DNA of 64,000 nucleotides, from NCBI RefSeq assembly GCF_013912375.1, contig NZ_JACETV010000005.1, forward strand, positions 1 through 64,000, given 5' to 3'. This document shows positions 1 to 9,676 of this stretch, in pieces; position 1 is the first letter of the stretch, and every line of letters begins with the position of its first letter. Below the pieces are notes generated by a model, which saw nothing but the letters and a program-made list of their open reading frames with translations, was not told the origin of the DNA and did no database searches. Made by a program: the position numbers and the translations under genes. The DNA is from Emticicia sp. BO119. Lineage in GTDB: Bacteria > Bacteroidota > Bacteroidia > Cytophagales > Spirosomataceae.

Positions 1-3000
1 TCTCCAACCATTAAAAAAGTTGTAGCTTCATTGAGATATTTTCCATCTAAATCAATTGAAAATTTAGTTTTATCGGATATCTCTCCCCATATGATTTTCT
101 GTTTAGAAAAATCGTCCCAATAATTGGCTCCCCAACGTTGTAAGGCATACCATTCATATCTTATCCCTGTTTCATCCTTATTTCTAGCAGATAATTGCTT
201 TTTAAATGATAATAGATGCTTGTAAATCGCCGGATATTGTTTTTCAAATTCCTTTTCTGCTACCTCCGAAGCCCCCGAAATCTTAGTATTAAAGTGAAGT
301 GGAAAGTGCCAAGGGATAAATAAAAGCCATAAATCTGCGAATTCGTTTCCATATTTTTTAATATCTCTGCCGCGAAGAATGGGGCGTATAATTTCGTCAG
401 ATTTTGGGTCTAATTTTATTAACTCTTCTCGTTTTTTTCCGTCAATAATGAAAGCTTCGTTAAAGCCTGTTTTTATACCATAATTTATTTGAATATCCCA
501 GTCTTTTAGCGGTGTCCCAATTTTTTCTATTTTTGCTTTTATTCGTTGTTCTATTGGGTTAAGTATCACCCAGCTATCACTAGAATGAAACCTATTAATC
601 GTTTTATTTTGTTCAAAGAAATCATTTATATGTCCACTCTTTTTCTTCTTTATAGTGCATGTTTTTGTATTTCCAGTGTTGGGTCTTCTTAAAAAAATTA
701 AAATATTTGTTTCAACTGTTGCATTCTCAAAAATTTTCTGTCCTGCAAAATCTATTAATATAATAGGGTCTGTTTTGTGAGCAAAAAAACCTCTCAAGGA
801 TTCTCCATAGCCTGCTCTCATCCATTTATTAGAAGTAATAAAAGCAAGGCATCCATTAGGTTTTAAGATATTATAGCCAAGCTCATAAAATAAAGAATAA
901 ATATCTCCGGTACGCTCAAAAGTTTCAAATTCTTCATTTTCGAATTGTTTTGCTAAATAACCTCCGTCATTTTGCAATTGTATATATGGTGGATTTCCAA
1001 TAACAATATCAAAACCTCCTTTATCAAAAATATCTTTAAAGAACAAACGCCATAAAAAATACGGGCGTTCAGTGCGGTCTTGTAAAGTATGAAGCTGCTG
1101 GCGACTATTCTTCAGTTTTTGCAGGTCAGTTAAGAGTTTATCATAGTCCTTCCGAGTTTTAGTGTTCATATTTGCAGGTTTGCCAGCTTCGGATATCCTT
1201 CTTTCTAACTGTTTCTCTCTTAGCTCTATATTATATTCGATATGATTATGTACTGCTTCTGTAATTCTTTTACGAAGACTACGTTTCTTATCTAGATTCT
1301 CTATGTGAAAATACTCTTCTAGTAAACTTTGAATATTTTCAGTTTGGTCAGTATGAAAAATGGTTATTTGTGAATCAACAATATTTCCAAATAGGTCAAG
1401 CTGAGGTTCAAATAATTGTGCTTTTTGCTGATGTATTGTTCTTAGATCAATCCCTTCAAAACTTTCTAAAAGGCTATTTCCCTGCATAATTTTATAATCA
1501 AGGTTAGGAAGAGGGCTAGGGACATCTTCTTCTACCACAAGAGCTAACCAAAATCTAAGTCGAGCTATATCTACTGCACCTTTGTCAATATCTACTCCAT
1601 AGATGCTATTTTGTATAATATGGCGCTTTACTTCTGCTGGATCAAGTGTAAGGTCAAGTGTTAGCTTGGTTTTAAATATTTCATTGAGCATTGCTACCGG
1701 AAAAGCTCCTGAGCCAATAGCCGGGTCACAAACCTTTACATTATCAAGTAGCTCTTCTATTTTTCGAGCGTTTTTTACTATAAAGCCTTTAATATTACCT
1801 CGTTCATTATAACGTACTAATCTAGCTATTTCTTCAATAGATTCTTCCCCCAAATGGGTTTGTAAATATTGTATTAGACTTTCCTGACATAGATATTGCA
1901 CTATTGCCTTAGGAGTATAAAATGCACCTTTATCTTTGTTTTCTTCAAGTAAATTTTCAAATATATGGCCTAACATTTCTGGGTCAATACCTACATTAGC
2001 ATCATCTGGGTCATTTTCATCAATAGTAAAATTGTATTGTTCAAAGAAATCAAATAGCTCCGAGAAATAATTTTCAGGAAAATCGAAGTGATTAGTTTCT
2101 GGTTGGTCATTATCAAAGAGCCCACCATTTAGATATGGAATTTTCGTATCTGTAAGCTCAAAAATATCATCTTTCCTTTCATGATTTAAAGTCTTAAAAA
2201 ATAAATTCACTAACCCTACTGAATAAAATTTAGACTTATCCAAAAAACTTTGATGAAATTTTTTGACAAAGTTAAGATTACCATTAGCCCACCCATTTTC
2301 GGTAACAGGTACCCCCATCCAACCTTTTTTCTGCAAAAAATATAAGAAAACAATCCTCCCAAGTAGCTTTTTTGCAAAATCTCGTATAGGTTTTTCGGCC
2401 TTATCTTGAGTGCTTTGTTCAGAATCGATTAAAATGCTTCTATAATCGGGTTGTACATTTAGGAACCTGCAAAATCTTTCATAATGCTCCTTATAACCTT
2501 TAAAAAAGTCTTTATTCAGCTTTTCAACTGAAAAGGCTTCAATTAGCGCCTTTAATCCATCAGTGGCTACCTTTTCCTTTAATTCGGTTAAACGTTTTGC
2601 AGCAGTTGTACAGGACTCATTTGGCCCTAAAATAAAGGTATATCTTTTAGGAGCGGTCTCGTTGACTACAAAATCTCCATCCTCTGTAAAGTTTGATTGT
2701 CTGGCTATAAAAGAAAGACGATAGTCGGACTTATTAGAACTATGAAACGCCACTAATGCACTATTGACAATACCGTTATCAATATACTTAACTGCAATAT
2801 CCCGAAGACCTTTTCTATTCTTTATGATATTGGTATTATCTGTGACATTAACATCAAATAAAGCAATACTTTTACCATCGGACAACATGATATTTCCAAA
2901 TTGGAAACCTTCTACAACTCTACCATAGTCTTTAAAAAGTTGCTGATGTGTTTCAAAATACTTGTTACTTTGAGGAAAAATATCGTCAAGAACTTGTTTA

Positions 3001-3056
3001 AAGTTATTGAGAGAATAGGGTTGTTGTAAAAGGTTTTTTTGTTCAGGATAGGTCAT
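1..3056 (-). CDS. Eco57I-class N6-adenine DNA methyltransferase / type IIG-like protein (C-terminus cut by window edge)
   Basis: A single open frame runs leftwards from an ATG at 3056 off the left edge, giving at least 1018 residues. The AdoMet-binding motif I reads CDPAIGSGAFPV (about residue 440) and the catalytic motif IV reads IGNPPYIQL (about residue 690), the order and spacing of gamma-class N6-adenine methyltransferases of the Eco57I/type IIG group. The segment after motif IV, with the phrase ILRGRDIKKYG, resembles the TaqI-type specificity region of such enzymes. The N-terminal 400 residues could hold a nuclease or recognition part, but I see no clear PD-(D/E)XK signature. It lies 118 nt downstream of a PLD/SNF2 helicase on the same strand, so the pair probably forms one restriction-modification-like defence unit. 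Family assignment is firm; the exact system type is inference. Confidence 0.85.
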   Translation of the reverse strand, partial: MTYPEQKNLLQQPYSLNNFKQVLDDIFPQSNKYFETHQQLFKDYGRVVEGFQFGNIMLSDGKSIALFDVNVTDNTNIIKNRKGLRDIAVKYIDNGIVNSALVAFHSSNKSDYRLSFIARQSNFTEDGDFVVNETAPKRYTFILGPNESCTTAAKRLTELKEKVATDGLKALIEAFSVEKLNKDFFKGYKEHYERFCRFLNVQPDYRSILIDSEQSTQDKAEKPIRDFAKKLLGRIVFLYFLQKKGWMGVPVTENGWANGNLNFVKKFHQSFLDKSKFYSVGLVNLFFKTLNHERKDDIFELTDTKIPYLNGGLFDNDQPETNHFDFPENYFSELFDFFEQYNFTIDENDPDDANVGIDPEMLGHIFENLLEENKDKGAFYTPKAIVQYLCQESLIQYLQTHLGEESIEEIARLVRYNERGNIKGFIVKNARKIEELLDNVKVCDPAIGSGAFPVAMLNEIFKTKLTLDLTLDPAEVKRHIIQNSIYGVDIDKGAVDIARLRFWLALVVEEDVPSPLPNLDYKIMQGNSLLESFEGIDLRTIHQQKAQLFEPQLDLFGNIVDSQITIFHTDQTENIQSLLEEYFHIENLDKKRSLRKRITEAVHNHIEYNIELREKQLERRISEAGKPANMNTKTRKDYDKLLTDLQKLKNSRQQLHTLQDRTERPYFLWRLFFKDIFDKGGFDIVIGNPPYIQLQNDGGYLAKQFENEEFETFERTGDIYSLFYELGYNILKPNGCLAFITSNKWMRAGYGESLRGFFAHKTDPIILIDFAGQKIFENATVETNILIFLRRPNTGNTKTCTIKKKKSGHINDFFEQNKTINRFHSSDSWVILNPIEQRIKAKIEKIGTPLKDWDIQINYGIKTGFNEAFIIDGKKREELIKLDPKSDEIIRPILRGRDIKKYGNEFADLWLLFIPWHFPLHFNTKISGASEVAEKEFEKQYPAIYKHLLSFKKQLSARNKDETGIRYEWYALQRWGANYWDDFSKQKIIWGEISDKTKFSIDLDGKYLNEATTFLMVG

Positions 3057-3174
3057 TTTTTTAGTCTTGTTTTACTTTTAAAAAATATAAAAGGTAATTC
3101 AACAAAAGTTCAATTATCAGAGCGTTGCTTCAAAATCGTAATTAACAAACTTATAAATCTTTTCTTGATTTACT

Positions 3175-6100
3175 TTATATTATATTAAAGCTTTCTGAAA
3201 TAATGATTTCTGGTTCTTGATTTGTTGGAATGCTAATTAATTCAGTTTCTAATTGTACAGTTTCAAGTGCTTCTTGTTTAAGCGGATATGATTTTAATAT
3301 TACTATCAGTTTTTCCAGAATTATGGCAGGTTTTAATTTAATACTACTTATATTTTTTTTGAGCTTGTTAATATCACGTTGTAAATTCTGGAAGCGACCT
3401 TTAGAAATAGCCTTTTTTGCTAAATTTATTAACTCTTTTTCTTCATTACTAATAAATGGCAATGATAAAAATCCTTCAAGAAACTCAAGAGCTTTTTTTT
3501 CATTAGGCCCTGCAGTAATACTTACTTTCTTGTCTTTAGCTTTTTCTTCATTGATTTTGTGAGCAAATACAGCTACTACCTTTTCAATTTGCTCATGATG
3601 TAGGTTATGTAGAGGGATGCTTCTTTCATTTAACTCGCATTTAAAAACTTTTGCAGTTTCTAAGAATGTAAGTTCTTCAAAAGAATTATCTGATTTAATA
3701 TAATAGAAAGCGTCTCGTTTCTGAGTACGAATAAAAGTAATTGTACTTTCTTTACGTGTCTTATCTTTACGCCCTACTCTCGCACGGAGAGGCATATTTT
3801 TAATACGCTTAAAATCTTCAAGATTTTCTTCTCTAAATTTACGTAAAAACATTAAAAACACTAAAGACTCGTCTCTTTCCTCATCAGGGTCTTTATCAAA
3901 AAGACCAAAAGTTTCAATTTCTTCATCAGGGCTATAAATTTGACTATCTTCACCTAAGGCAGCATGAAAAGCCTGCAATTTCATAATAGCTTTTTTCTGC
4001 AAATCGATGTCTCTATCAACTTTAGCAGTAGGAAAGAAATTAAAAACATAAACTTTTTCAGCTCTAGAACCAATACGATTAACACGTCCTATGCGCTGCA
4101 TTAACCTTGTTGAGTTCCAAGGCGTATCATAGTTGACAATAATATTAGAGCGATGAAGATTTACCCCTTCTGCAAGAACCTCAGTTGAAATAACTATGTC
4201 AAAATCCTCTTTTCTATTAGTAAAGTTAGCATCAAAGTTAGCCCTAATGGTTGGCATTTTATCGGTTCTGGATGCACTATCCACACTCAAAATTCTGTGC
4301 TGAGTACGATTTTTTAAGTTTTCCTCTAAGTACTTGGTTGTTTCTTTACTTTCAGAGAATACTACTAATTTGTTTTCTGGATTAACTAAAGAATCAAACA
4401 AGCGATTTTGTATATAATCTAAGAATACATCCAGTTTGGGGTCTTCTTCAACTGCTTTCCAACGTTCATTTAATTCTGTAAGGATTTGAGTATCATGTTT
4501 TAGAGAATCTATGAAATTCTTTTCAAAATCATCTGGTTCACAGATTTCAATACTTGGGTCTTCTATTTGTTTCTCTAAAATTAGCTCTAAAAGTTCATCC
4601 TCTCTATCTGAGTTTATATAGTCATTAATAGGCAAGTTTGGCGCAATAAAGATCTTTCCCTTCTCAAACATTTTAATCATTGCTACATTTGCCTCAAGGA
4701 AACGCTTAATTGATTGCTTAAATGCGAAGAAACTGCTATCAATCCGCTTTACTAAAAGCGTTTTCATAATCATAGCTAACTGGCCGGAAATTATATCAGC
4801 TTTTTTATATTTAGCTTTTTTATGAGGTTTTAAGAAAGAAATGGCTCGATAGCGGCTATACGTAAGAGCGTTTGGAGAAGTCACAGTAAGAATCTTAGGA
4901 GGTGGAGGTGTTTCCATAAATGATTCACTACCATCTATTGGTTCAATTTCAAATTTTAATCCACTCAAACACGTAATTGTATAATCATATAGCTCCTCTA
5001 GCCTAGGATGAAGTTGATAAAATATCTTTTCAGGTTTTTGAATATCTGGGAATTTTATTCCTTGCTCAATAAGGTCTTTACTATATTGGTCATGAATATT
5101 TAAGTCTGTCCGAGTTCTTCTTACCATCAAGGGTTTTATAACCTTTTCACGTATTTCCTCATATAGTTGTTTAACACTCTGTTGGACTTTCTTAATATCT
5201 GTTTCTAATTTTAGCTTTCTATATTCGTCAATCTTACGGCGGAAAAAATTTTGCAGATTACTTACCTCAAGACTAGAATCTTTACTGTCCTGAAATAAAT
5301 AGACTAAATTAGCAATGTCTTCAGGTCGGTTATTAAGTGGTGTTGCAGAAACCAAAATTACTTTTTTACTCATTAAATTTCCATCGGGATTGGTCTTTCT
5401 GGTTGGTGATTTACATATTTTTTGTAAATAATTATACATTTCAGCAGCATCAGATCTAAATTTATGCGCTTCATCTACAATCACTAAGTCGTATTTTTCA
5501 AGATTAATTACTCTATGAAGACTTCCATTTGTTATTATATCGTAATTGATAAATTGAAACTTTTCAAGTGTTTCTTCCCAGTTGCTTTTTAAGGCCGGTG
5601 GAACAATGATAAGCGTACGGGATACATAGCTTGGAAATCCATTAAAATAGAAAAACTTCTTAGCAATTAGGGTAGCAACAATTGTTTTTCCTAACCCAAC
5701 GACATCAGACAAAAAGAATCCACCATGTTTCATCATTTTGTTATATCCATCATTGACTGCATCGACCTGATAAGACAATCTTTTGAAACCCTTTGGTAAG
5801 TCAGTAACAGAACTTGGGTCAAAATCTACACTTTTGCCATAATACTCTATTAAAAACTTTATATATACTTCGAATGGAGTGAATGAATTATTTAAATAGG
5901 TTTCTTTTTTTATTGTTTCTATAAACTCTTCACTTATTGCAATCCCCTCCGTCCAAAGCTTCTCAAAGGTATCAGTAGCAAAATCAATATCAGCATCTTC
6001 CCGCAATTCAACATTAAATTCAAAATTCCTCTCTAATCCCGCCTCTGTTAAATTACTAGAACCAGTTATTACTGCACCATATCCATGAGAGTGTTTTGTC

Positions 6101-6525
6101 TGTTCTCGAAAAATATAAATTTTAGCATGTATATTTTGTTTTGGATGGACTTTAATCTGTACTTTACCTGTTAGTAAGTCTTCAATTAGTTGCAACATTC
6201 CATCTTCTATTTCTTTTTTATAAGCAGCTTTTTGAATATTTTCTTTTAAGCTTTTTACAAAATCTTCTTGTGATTTTAAAACATCTACCTCAAATAAAAT
6301 ACCCTGCTTCTGTGCTTCATAAATTAGTTTATCAACGTTTATACCGACCAAGATTCTAATTTCCTTTGCTTTCTCAATAAAAGGGCGTATTCGGAAATAG
6401 CCAGTAGCTCGAAAATACCCTACCAATGCATCAAAAAAATGTATATTACGATGATTGAAAATTCCCTCAATTTTTTGGAGTAGGGTGTTTTGAGTATCGT
6501 TAGTAAAAAATTTAGTCGATTGCAT
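3175..6525 (-). CDS. PLD-domain SNF2-family helicase, probable restriction/defence component
   Basis: The protein has 1116 residues. The N-terminal third carries a phospholipase-D-like motif, IHAKIYIF, at about residue 131 followed by ITGSSNLTEAGLERN. The Asp usual in HxKxxxxD is Arg here, as in many helicase-linked PLD domains. A superfamily 2 helicase follows: Walker A GLGKTIVATL (about 278), DEAH (about 350), SATPLNN (about 392) and motif VI QRIGRVNRIGSR (about 813). The C-terminal 250 residues are lysine/glutamate-rich and unassigned. Known relatives are ATP-dependent helicase-nuclease proteins in phage defence loci. It lies just upstream of the Eco57I-class methyltransferase, which argues for DNA translocation or cleavage directed by methylation status. 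DISARM was considered, but no DUF1998 helicase (drmA/drmB) is visible in the window. Confidence 0.85.
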   Translation of the reverse strand: MQSTKFFTNDTQNTLLQKIEGIFNHRNIHFFDALVGYFRATGYFRIRPFIEKAKEIRILVGINVDKLIYEAQKQGILFEVDVLKSQEDFVKSLKENIQKAAYKKEIEDGMLQLIEDLLTGKVQIKVHPKQNIHAKIYIFREQTKHSHGYGAVITGSSNLTEAGLERNFEFNVELREDADIDFATDTFEKLWTEGIAISEEFIETIKKETYLNNSFTPFEVYIKFLIEYYGKSVDFDPSSVTDLPKGFKRLSYQVDAVNDGYNKMMKHGGFFLSDVVGLGKTIVATLIAKKFFYFNGFPSYVSRTLIIVPPALKSNWEETLEKFQFINYDIITNGSLHRVINLEKYDLVIVDEAHKFRSDAAEMYNYLQKICKSPTRKTNPDGNLMSKKVILVSATPLNNRPEDIANLVYLFQDSKDSSLEVSNLQNFFRRKIDEYRKLKLETDIKKVQQSVKQLYEEIREKVIKPLMVRRTRTDLNIHDQYSKDLIEQGIKFPDIQKPEKIFYQLHPRLEELYDYTITCLSGLKFEIEPIDGSESFMETPPPPKILTVTSPNALTYSRYRAISFLKPHKKAKYKKADIISGQLAMIMKTLLVKRIDSSFFAFKQSIKRFLEANVAMIKMFEKGKIFIAPNLPINDYINSDREDELLELILEKQIEDPSIEICEPDDFEKNFIDSLKHDTQILTELNERWKAVEEDPKLDVFLDYIQNRLFDSLVNPENKLVVFSESKETTKYLEENLKNRTQHRILSVDSASRTDKMPTIRANFDANFTNRKEDFDIVISTEVLAEGVNLHRSNIIVNYDTPWNSTRLMQRIGRVNRIGSRAEKVYVFNFFPTAKVDRDIDLQKKAIMKLQAFHAALGEDSQIYSPDEEIETFGLFDKDPDEERDESLVFLMFLRKFREENLEDFKRIKNMPLRARVGRKDKTRKESTITFIRTQKRDAFYYIKSDNSFEELTFLETAKVFKCELNERSIPLHNLHHEQIEKVVAVFAHKINEEKAKDKKVSITAGPNEKKALEFLEGFLSLPFISNEEKELINLAKKAISKGRFQNLQRDINKLKKNISSIKLKPAIILEKLIVILKSYPLKQEALETVQLETELISIPTNQEPEIIISESFNII

Positions 6526-6822
6526 AAATAGGTATGGGTCAGTTGTTCCGTGTAAATATAATGAAGAATATTAAAGCAGTAAAAATTAGGATAATATTAT
6601 AGCAAAGTAAAAAGAATAAAAAATATTCAGATATTTGATATTAGCAGATAGCGAGAGTAAATCCAAGAAGTTGAAAATAAAGAAATTCTAAATATAACCT
6701 TAACAGTAGTTATGGAAAGCTGTATCTACTATAAAATCAAATCCACTTATTGGTAAAGTGTTACTTTATAGATTAATTTAAGATAAATAAAGAGATAAAT
6801 TTAGTAGAGAATAATTTTGAAA

Positions 6823-8073
6823 ATGGAAACAAAAACAAGTAAAAGGACTGGTACGAATAGAGAAGACAACAAAGTTATTTTTGATACACTTGACCATCCA
6901 GTAGTTGTAAATTCTTTTATTGAAAATATAAAAAAAGGTATTAATGCTGGATATAGAGATTTTATCTTAGACTTTTCAAAAATCCATCCTATATTTCCAA
7001 ATGCAAGCGTCCCTATTTCTGGACTGATACAGTACTATAAAAATACAGGTGTAGTCTTTAGCTATATTGACAATAGTGATAATATAATTAGTTCTACACA
7101 ATTCTTTGACCCTATTGAACCACAAGATGGATCACAATTAAAGCTAAAGAATACGTTAAATAAAATTTGGAAATTCTCTAATCATGAATCCGTATTTTGG
7201 CTGGTAAATTCGTTTCTTGAAGAACTTAGACGCAGTGATATATTCGAAGAGGGTGTATTAGTTGGTATTGAATGGTGTGTAAATGAAATAATGGATAATG
7301 TTTTGAATCATTCAAGTCAAAGTATAGGATTCATTATGGGGCAAATTCATAAATCTAAAAAGCATATAGCTTTTACCGTTTTTGATTATGGGCAAGGTAT
7401 TTACAATTCTTTAAAGGATTCTACTTATGCCCCAAGGCACCCATTGGATGCTATAACATTGTCTGTAAAAGAAGGAGTCTCAAGAGACAAGAAAAATTTT
7501 CAGGGGAATGGAATATTTGGACTACATCAAATAGTAAAATTCAATGAGGGGAGACTATCCATAACTTCTAATTCAGCAGCTTACATTTTAAAAAAGGATA
7601 TTGCAAAGAGTTTTAAAAATGTTCCTACTATTTCTAGAGAAGTAGGCTGCACTACTATTGATTTTCAACTAGATTACGGAAACAAAATATCTATTTCTGA
7701 TGCTCTGAAGTTTGGAGAAAAAAATTATGAAATACAAAACATTCTATTGGAAAGTTTGGAAAATGAATATAACCAAATACACTACAAAATTAACGAAAGG
7801 GTAACAGGTTCTGGGACACGACCGTCAGGTTTAAGAACAAGAAACGATATTTTAAATATTATCAAAGAAACAAAAAAGGTTATAGTTCTTGATTTTGATG
7901 AAATAGTATTAATTACATCATCTTTTGCCGATGAAGTAATAGGAAAATTGCTTATTGAACTTGGGTTTTACGGATTTAATAATATAATTAGACTTAGAAA
8001 TATGAACTCAACTGTTCAAAACATTGTTCAAAGATCAGTAAGCCAACGAATGGCACAATCACTAAATAAATAA
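6823..8073 (+). CDS. STAS-like / HATPase / DUF4325 fusion protein
   Basis: The protein has 416 residues from the ATG at 6823; a TTG two codons upstream is a less likely start. The N-terminal 100 residues look like a STAS-type alpha/beta domain (FILDFSKIHPIF). The middle is a GHKL ATPase: N box EWCVNEIMDNVLNHS (about 149), G1 box FDYGQGI (about 186) and G2 box GNGIFGL (about 227). The C-terminus (about 350-415, VIVLDFDEIVLITSSFADEV) matches the STAS-like DUF4325 fold. There is no DHp/HisKA domain, so it is not an ordinary sensor kinase. Anti-sigma-like kinase/antagonist switches are known from similar parts, and here both parts sit on one chain. It is transcribed divergently from the helicase-methyltransferase pair and faces a second defence locus, so a regulatory or effector role in defence is plausible but unproven. 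Confidence 0.7.
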   Translation: METKTSKRTGTNREDNKVIFDTLDHPVVVNSFIENIKKGINAGYRDFILDFSKIHPIFPNASVPISGLIQYYKNTGVVFSYIDNSDNIISSTQFFDPIEPQDGSQLKLKNTLNKIWKFSNHESVFWLVNSFLEELRRSDIFEEGVLVGIEWCVNEIMDNVLNHSSQSIGFIMGQIHKSKKHIAFTVFDYGQGIYNSLKDSTYAPRHPLDAITLSVKEGVSRDKKNFQGNGIFGLHQIVKFNEGRLSITSNSAAYILKKDIAKSFKNVPTISREVGCTTIDFQLDYGNKISISDALKFGEKNYEIQNILLESLENEYNQIHYKINERVTGSGTRPSGLRTRNDILNIIKETKKVIVLDFDEIVLITSSFADEVIGKLLIELGFYGFNNIIRLRNMNSTVQNIVQRSVSQRMAQSLNK

Positions 8074-8090
8074 TTGTTTTTGATAAATGC

Positions 8091-8119
8091 TTGCAATAAT
8101 CAAAACGTTATTATATTTG
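8091..8119 (+). promoter_or_regulatory. Bacteroidota-type promoter (TTG-N18-TATATTTG)
   Basis: TTG at 8091-8093 and TATATTTG at 8112-8119 match the Bacteroidota -33/-7 consensus (TTTG, 17-23 nt, TAnnTTTG). It starts 17 nt after the stop of the preceding gene and points right, where no coding gene follows on the plus strand. Confidence 0.55.
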
Positions 8120-8125
8120 CATATA

Positions 8126-8197
8126 TAATAGAAATTAATTTTCTAAAAGAAAAAATTCATAAGCCCTCACTCATTGTCCGAGTGGGGCATTTTTTTG
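8126..8197 (+). ncRNA. Candidate small RNA between a promoter and an intrinsic terminator
   Basis: The interval runs from the start site expected from the TATATTTG box to the end of a strong terminator, about 70 nt with no convincing open frame. The next rightward gene is thousands of bases away and the nearest gene downstream is on the minus strand, so the promoter has no obvious coding target. This is inferred from layout only; it could also be a 3'-UTR-derived RNA of the upstream gene. Confidence 0.35.
8163..8197 (+). terminator. Intrinsic terminator
   Basis: GCCC-T-CACTC pairs with GAGTG-GGGC around a short loop (8163-8188), with one bulged T, and is followed by a run of seven T from 8190. 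It would end transcripts of the STAS-HATPase gene and of the candidate small RNA. Confidence 0.75.
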
Positions 8198-8250
8198 TAA
8201 GACTTTATAAGTTATTTTTAACTTATTGAAAAAACTTTCAATATTCAAGC

Positions 8251-8297
8251 AAGTAAAAACCTAATTAGATGGTAACTCTGTAATCAGGTTTTTACTT
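8251..8297. other. Inverted repeat in the gap 8074-8581
   Basis: Twelve bases at 8251-8262 (AAGTAAAAACCT) are exactly repeated in inverse at 8286-8297, with ATTA/TAAT extending the stem inside the loop. It lies between convergent genes and may be a second terminator. The rest of the gap to 8581 shows nothing I can name. Confidence 0.45.
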
Positions 8298-8581
8298 TTA
8301 TTATAGAATGAATTTACATTGATTCAAACCTAAAGGATGAACATTTATAGAAGTTAATATTCTGAATCTTTTAAGAATAGCAAAAGAGAGACCTAACCTA
8401 TAAAAGCCAAATCTTAAATACATAATGTATTTTGCTTAAAAAGTAATTTGAATCTTTGTTTATTAGAATTGGAAGCTAGCTAGAATAAAAGATTATAATT
8501 CAACCTTAGAGGATACATGTTTATTTATTAGTAAATTGAATATAAATTAAAATGAACCTTAATTTTATAAACATTTAGGGA

Positions 8582-9670
8582 CTATAAATTTACAGATAGT
8601 AATTTCTCATTTTTCAGATAATGTATTTCAAAATTATATTTATCAAAAATATCCTTTCCATCTACATCAAAAATGCTTCTTAAAGTAGGGTTATCATAAG
8701 TGAAATAGAAGGAATATTTTGTCCCTATATCTCTATTCTTATTAAGGATGATTCTTGCCATTGCTTCTTTGGTTGGTAAATAATGCTTGTTTTCTCCATT
8801 TACGCTCATCAAATAATTACTACATTCTATAATATCATAAAGGTCATTACTATTATTCCCTTTACTCCCATGATGCGCCACTTTTACCCAATCACATTTT
8901 AATTTATTACCAATAGAATAGCCTTGAGCCTTTAGAGATTTAATAACATCAGATGGATGGCTATCGGCTAACCATAAAATTCGTTTACCATTTAACTCTG
9001 TTAAAATTGAAATACTACTTCCATTTTCTTCTGAATCGTCTTCCTCCCAAAAAGAAAAATCAAAATCATCTAACTTGGTTGAGTAATCATAATTTTTGGC
9101 CTTCTTTGCTTCACTTATAGAATCTAATTCAGAACGTTCTAATGCCATAAATTTATGATCACTGTATTTTTTTCTAAGGCTAGTTAATTTTTCAGAAGAT
9201 GGTGATAATATTTGGATTCTCATACCAAATAAATTTTGCTCATCTGATTCGGAAGAAATATCAAGACTAGACAATTTAGATTGTGATTTAAGGTAATAAT
9301 ATAGTTTGTCTCCTTGATCTATACTCTTGGCAGAACTTACAATTTCACTAAGCATCCCTGATGAGGGATGATTGTAACTACGTGGTAGGTTATAATACCA
9401 GTTTTTTACAATATCTCTTACCTCACCACTCTTGATTGCATCTAAATATTTTATTATACCACCAATATGGTCATCGTGAATATGAGAAATGACCCATAAA
9501 TCAATATTCTCTTTCTTTCCAATTATCTTTTTTATTTCATCTACTAATATATGTCTGAAAGTTCTTTCATAACCAGCATCAATCATAATATGATGATTTA
9601 ACCCATCATTACCTTTAAAACTAATTTTTGCTGCATCACCACATTCAGCTTGATAAAATGAAATTTCCAT
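8582..9670 (-). CDS. Metallo-beta-lactamase-fold hydrolase, AVAST-like partner
   Basis: The protein has 362 residues. It carries the MBL metal motif HIHDDH (residues 63-68), a later Asp in ILWLADSH and the VAHHGSKG motif typical of ComEC/Rec2-type soluble MBL proteins. There is no signal peptide, so it should act in the cytoplasm. It begins 6 nt after the stop of the protease-STAND gene on the same strand and is surely co-transcribed with it. AVAST-type anti-phage systems include a type that combines an MBL hydrolase with a protease-STAND protein; this pair resembles that type. The substrate is unknown (nucleic acid or nucleotide are the usual guesses). Confidence 0.8.
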   Translation of the reverse strand: MEISFYQAECGDAAKISFKGNDGLNHHIMIDAGYERTFRHILVDEIKKIIGKKENIDLWVISHIHDDHIGGIIKYLDAIKSGEVRDIVKNWYYNLPRSYNHPSSGMLSEIVSSAKSIDQGDKLYYYLKSQSKLSSLDISSESDEQNLFGMRIQILSPSSEKLTSLRKKYSDHKFMALERSELDSISEAKKAKNYDYSTKLDDFDFSFWEEDDSEENGSSISILTELNGKRILWLADSHPSDVIKSLKAQGYSIGNKLKCDWVKVAHHGSKGNNSNDLYDIIECSNYLMSVNGENKHYLPTKEAMARIILNKNRDIGTKYSFYFTYDNPTLRSIFDVDGKDIFDKYNFEIHYLKNEKLLSVNL

Positions 9671-9676
9671 CTTAAC

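Noticed and set aside
1-6525. DISARM system
   Set aside because: A methyltransferase, a PLD domain and an SNF2 helicase are present, but no DUF1998-type genes are visible. The left edge hides further genes, so this cannot be finally excluded.
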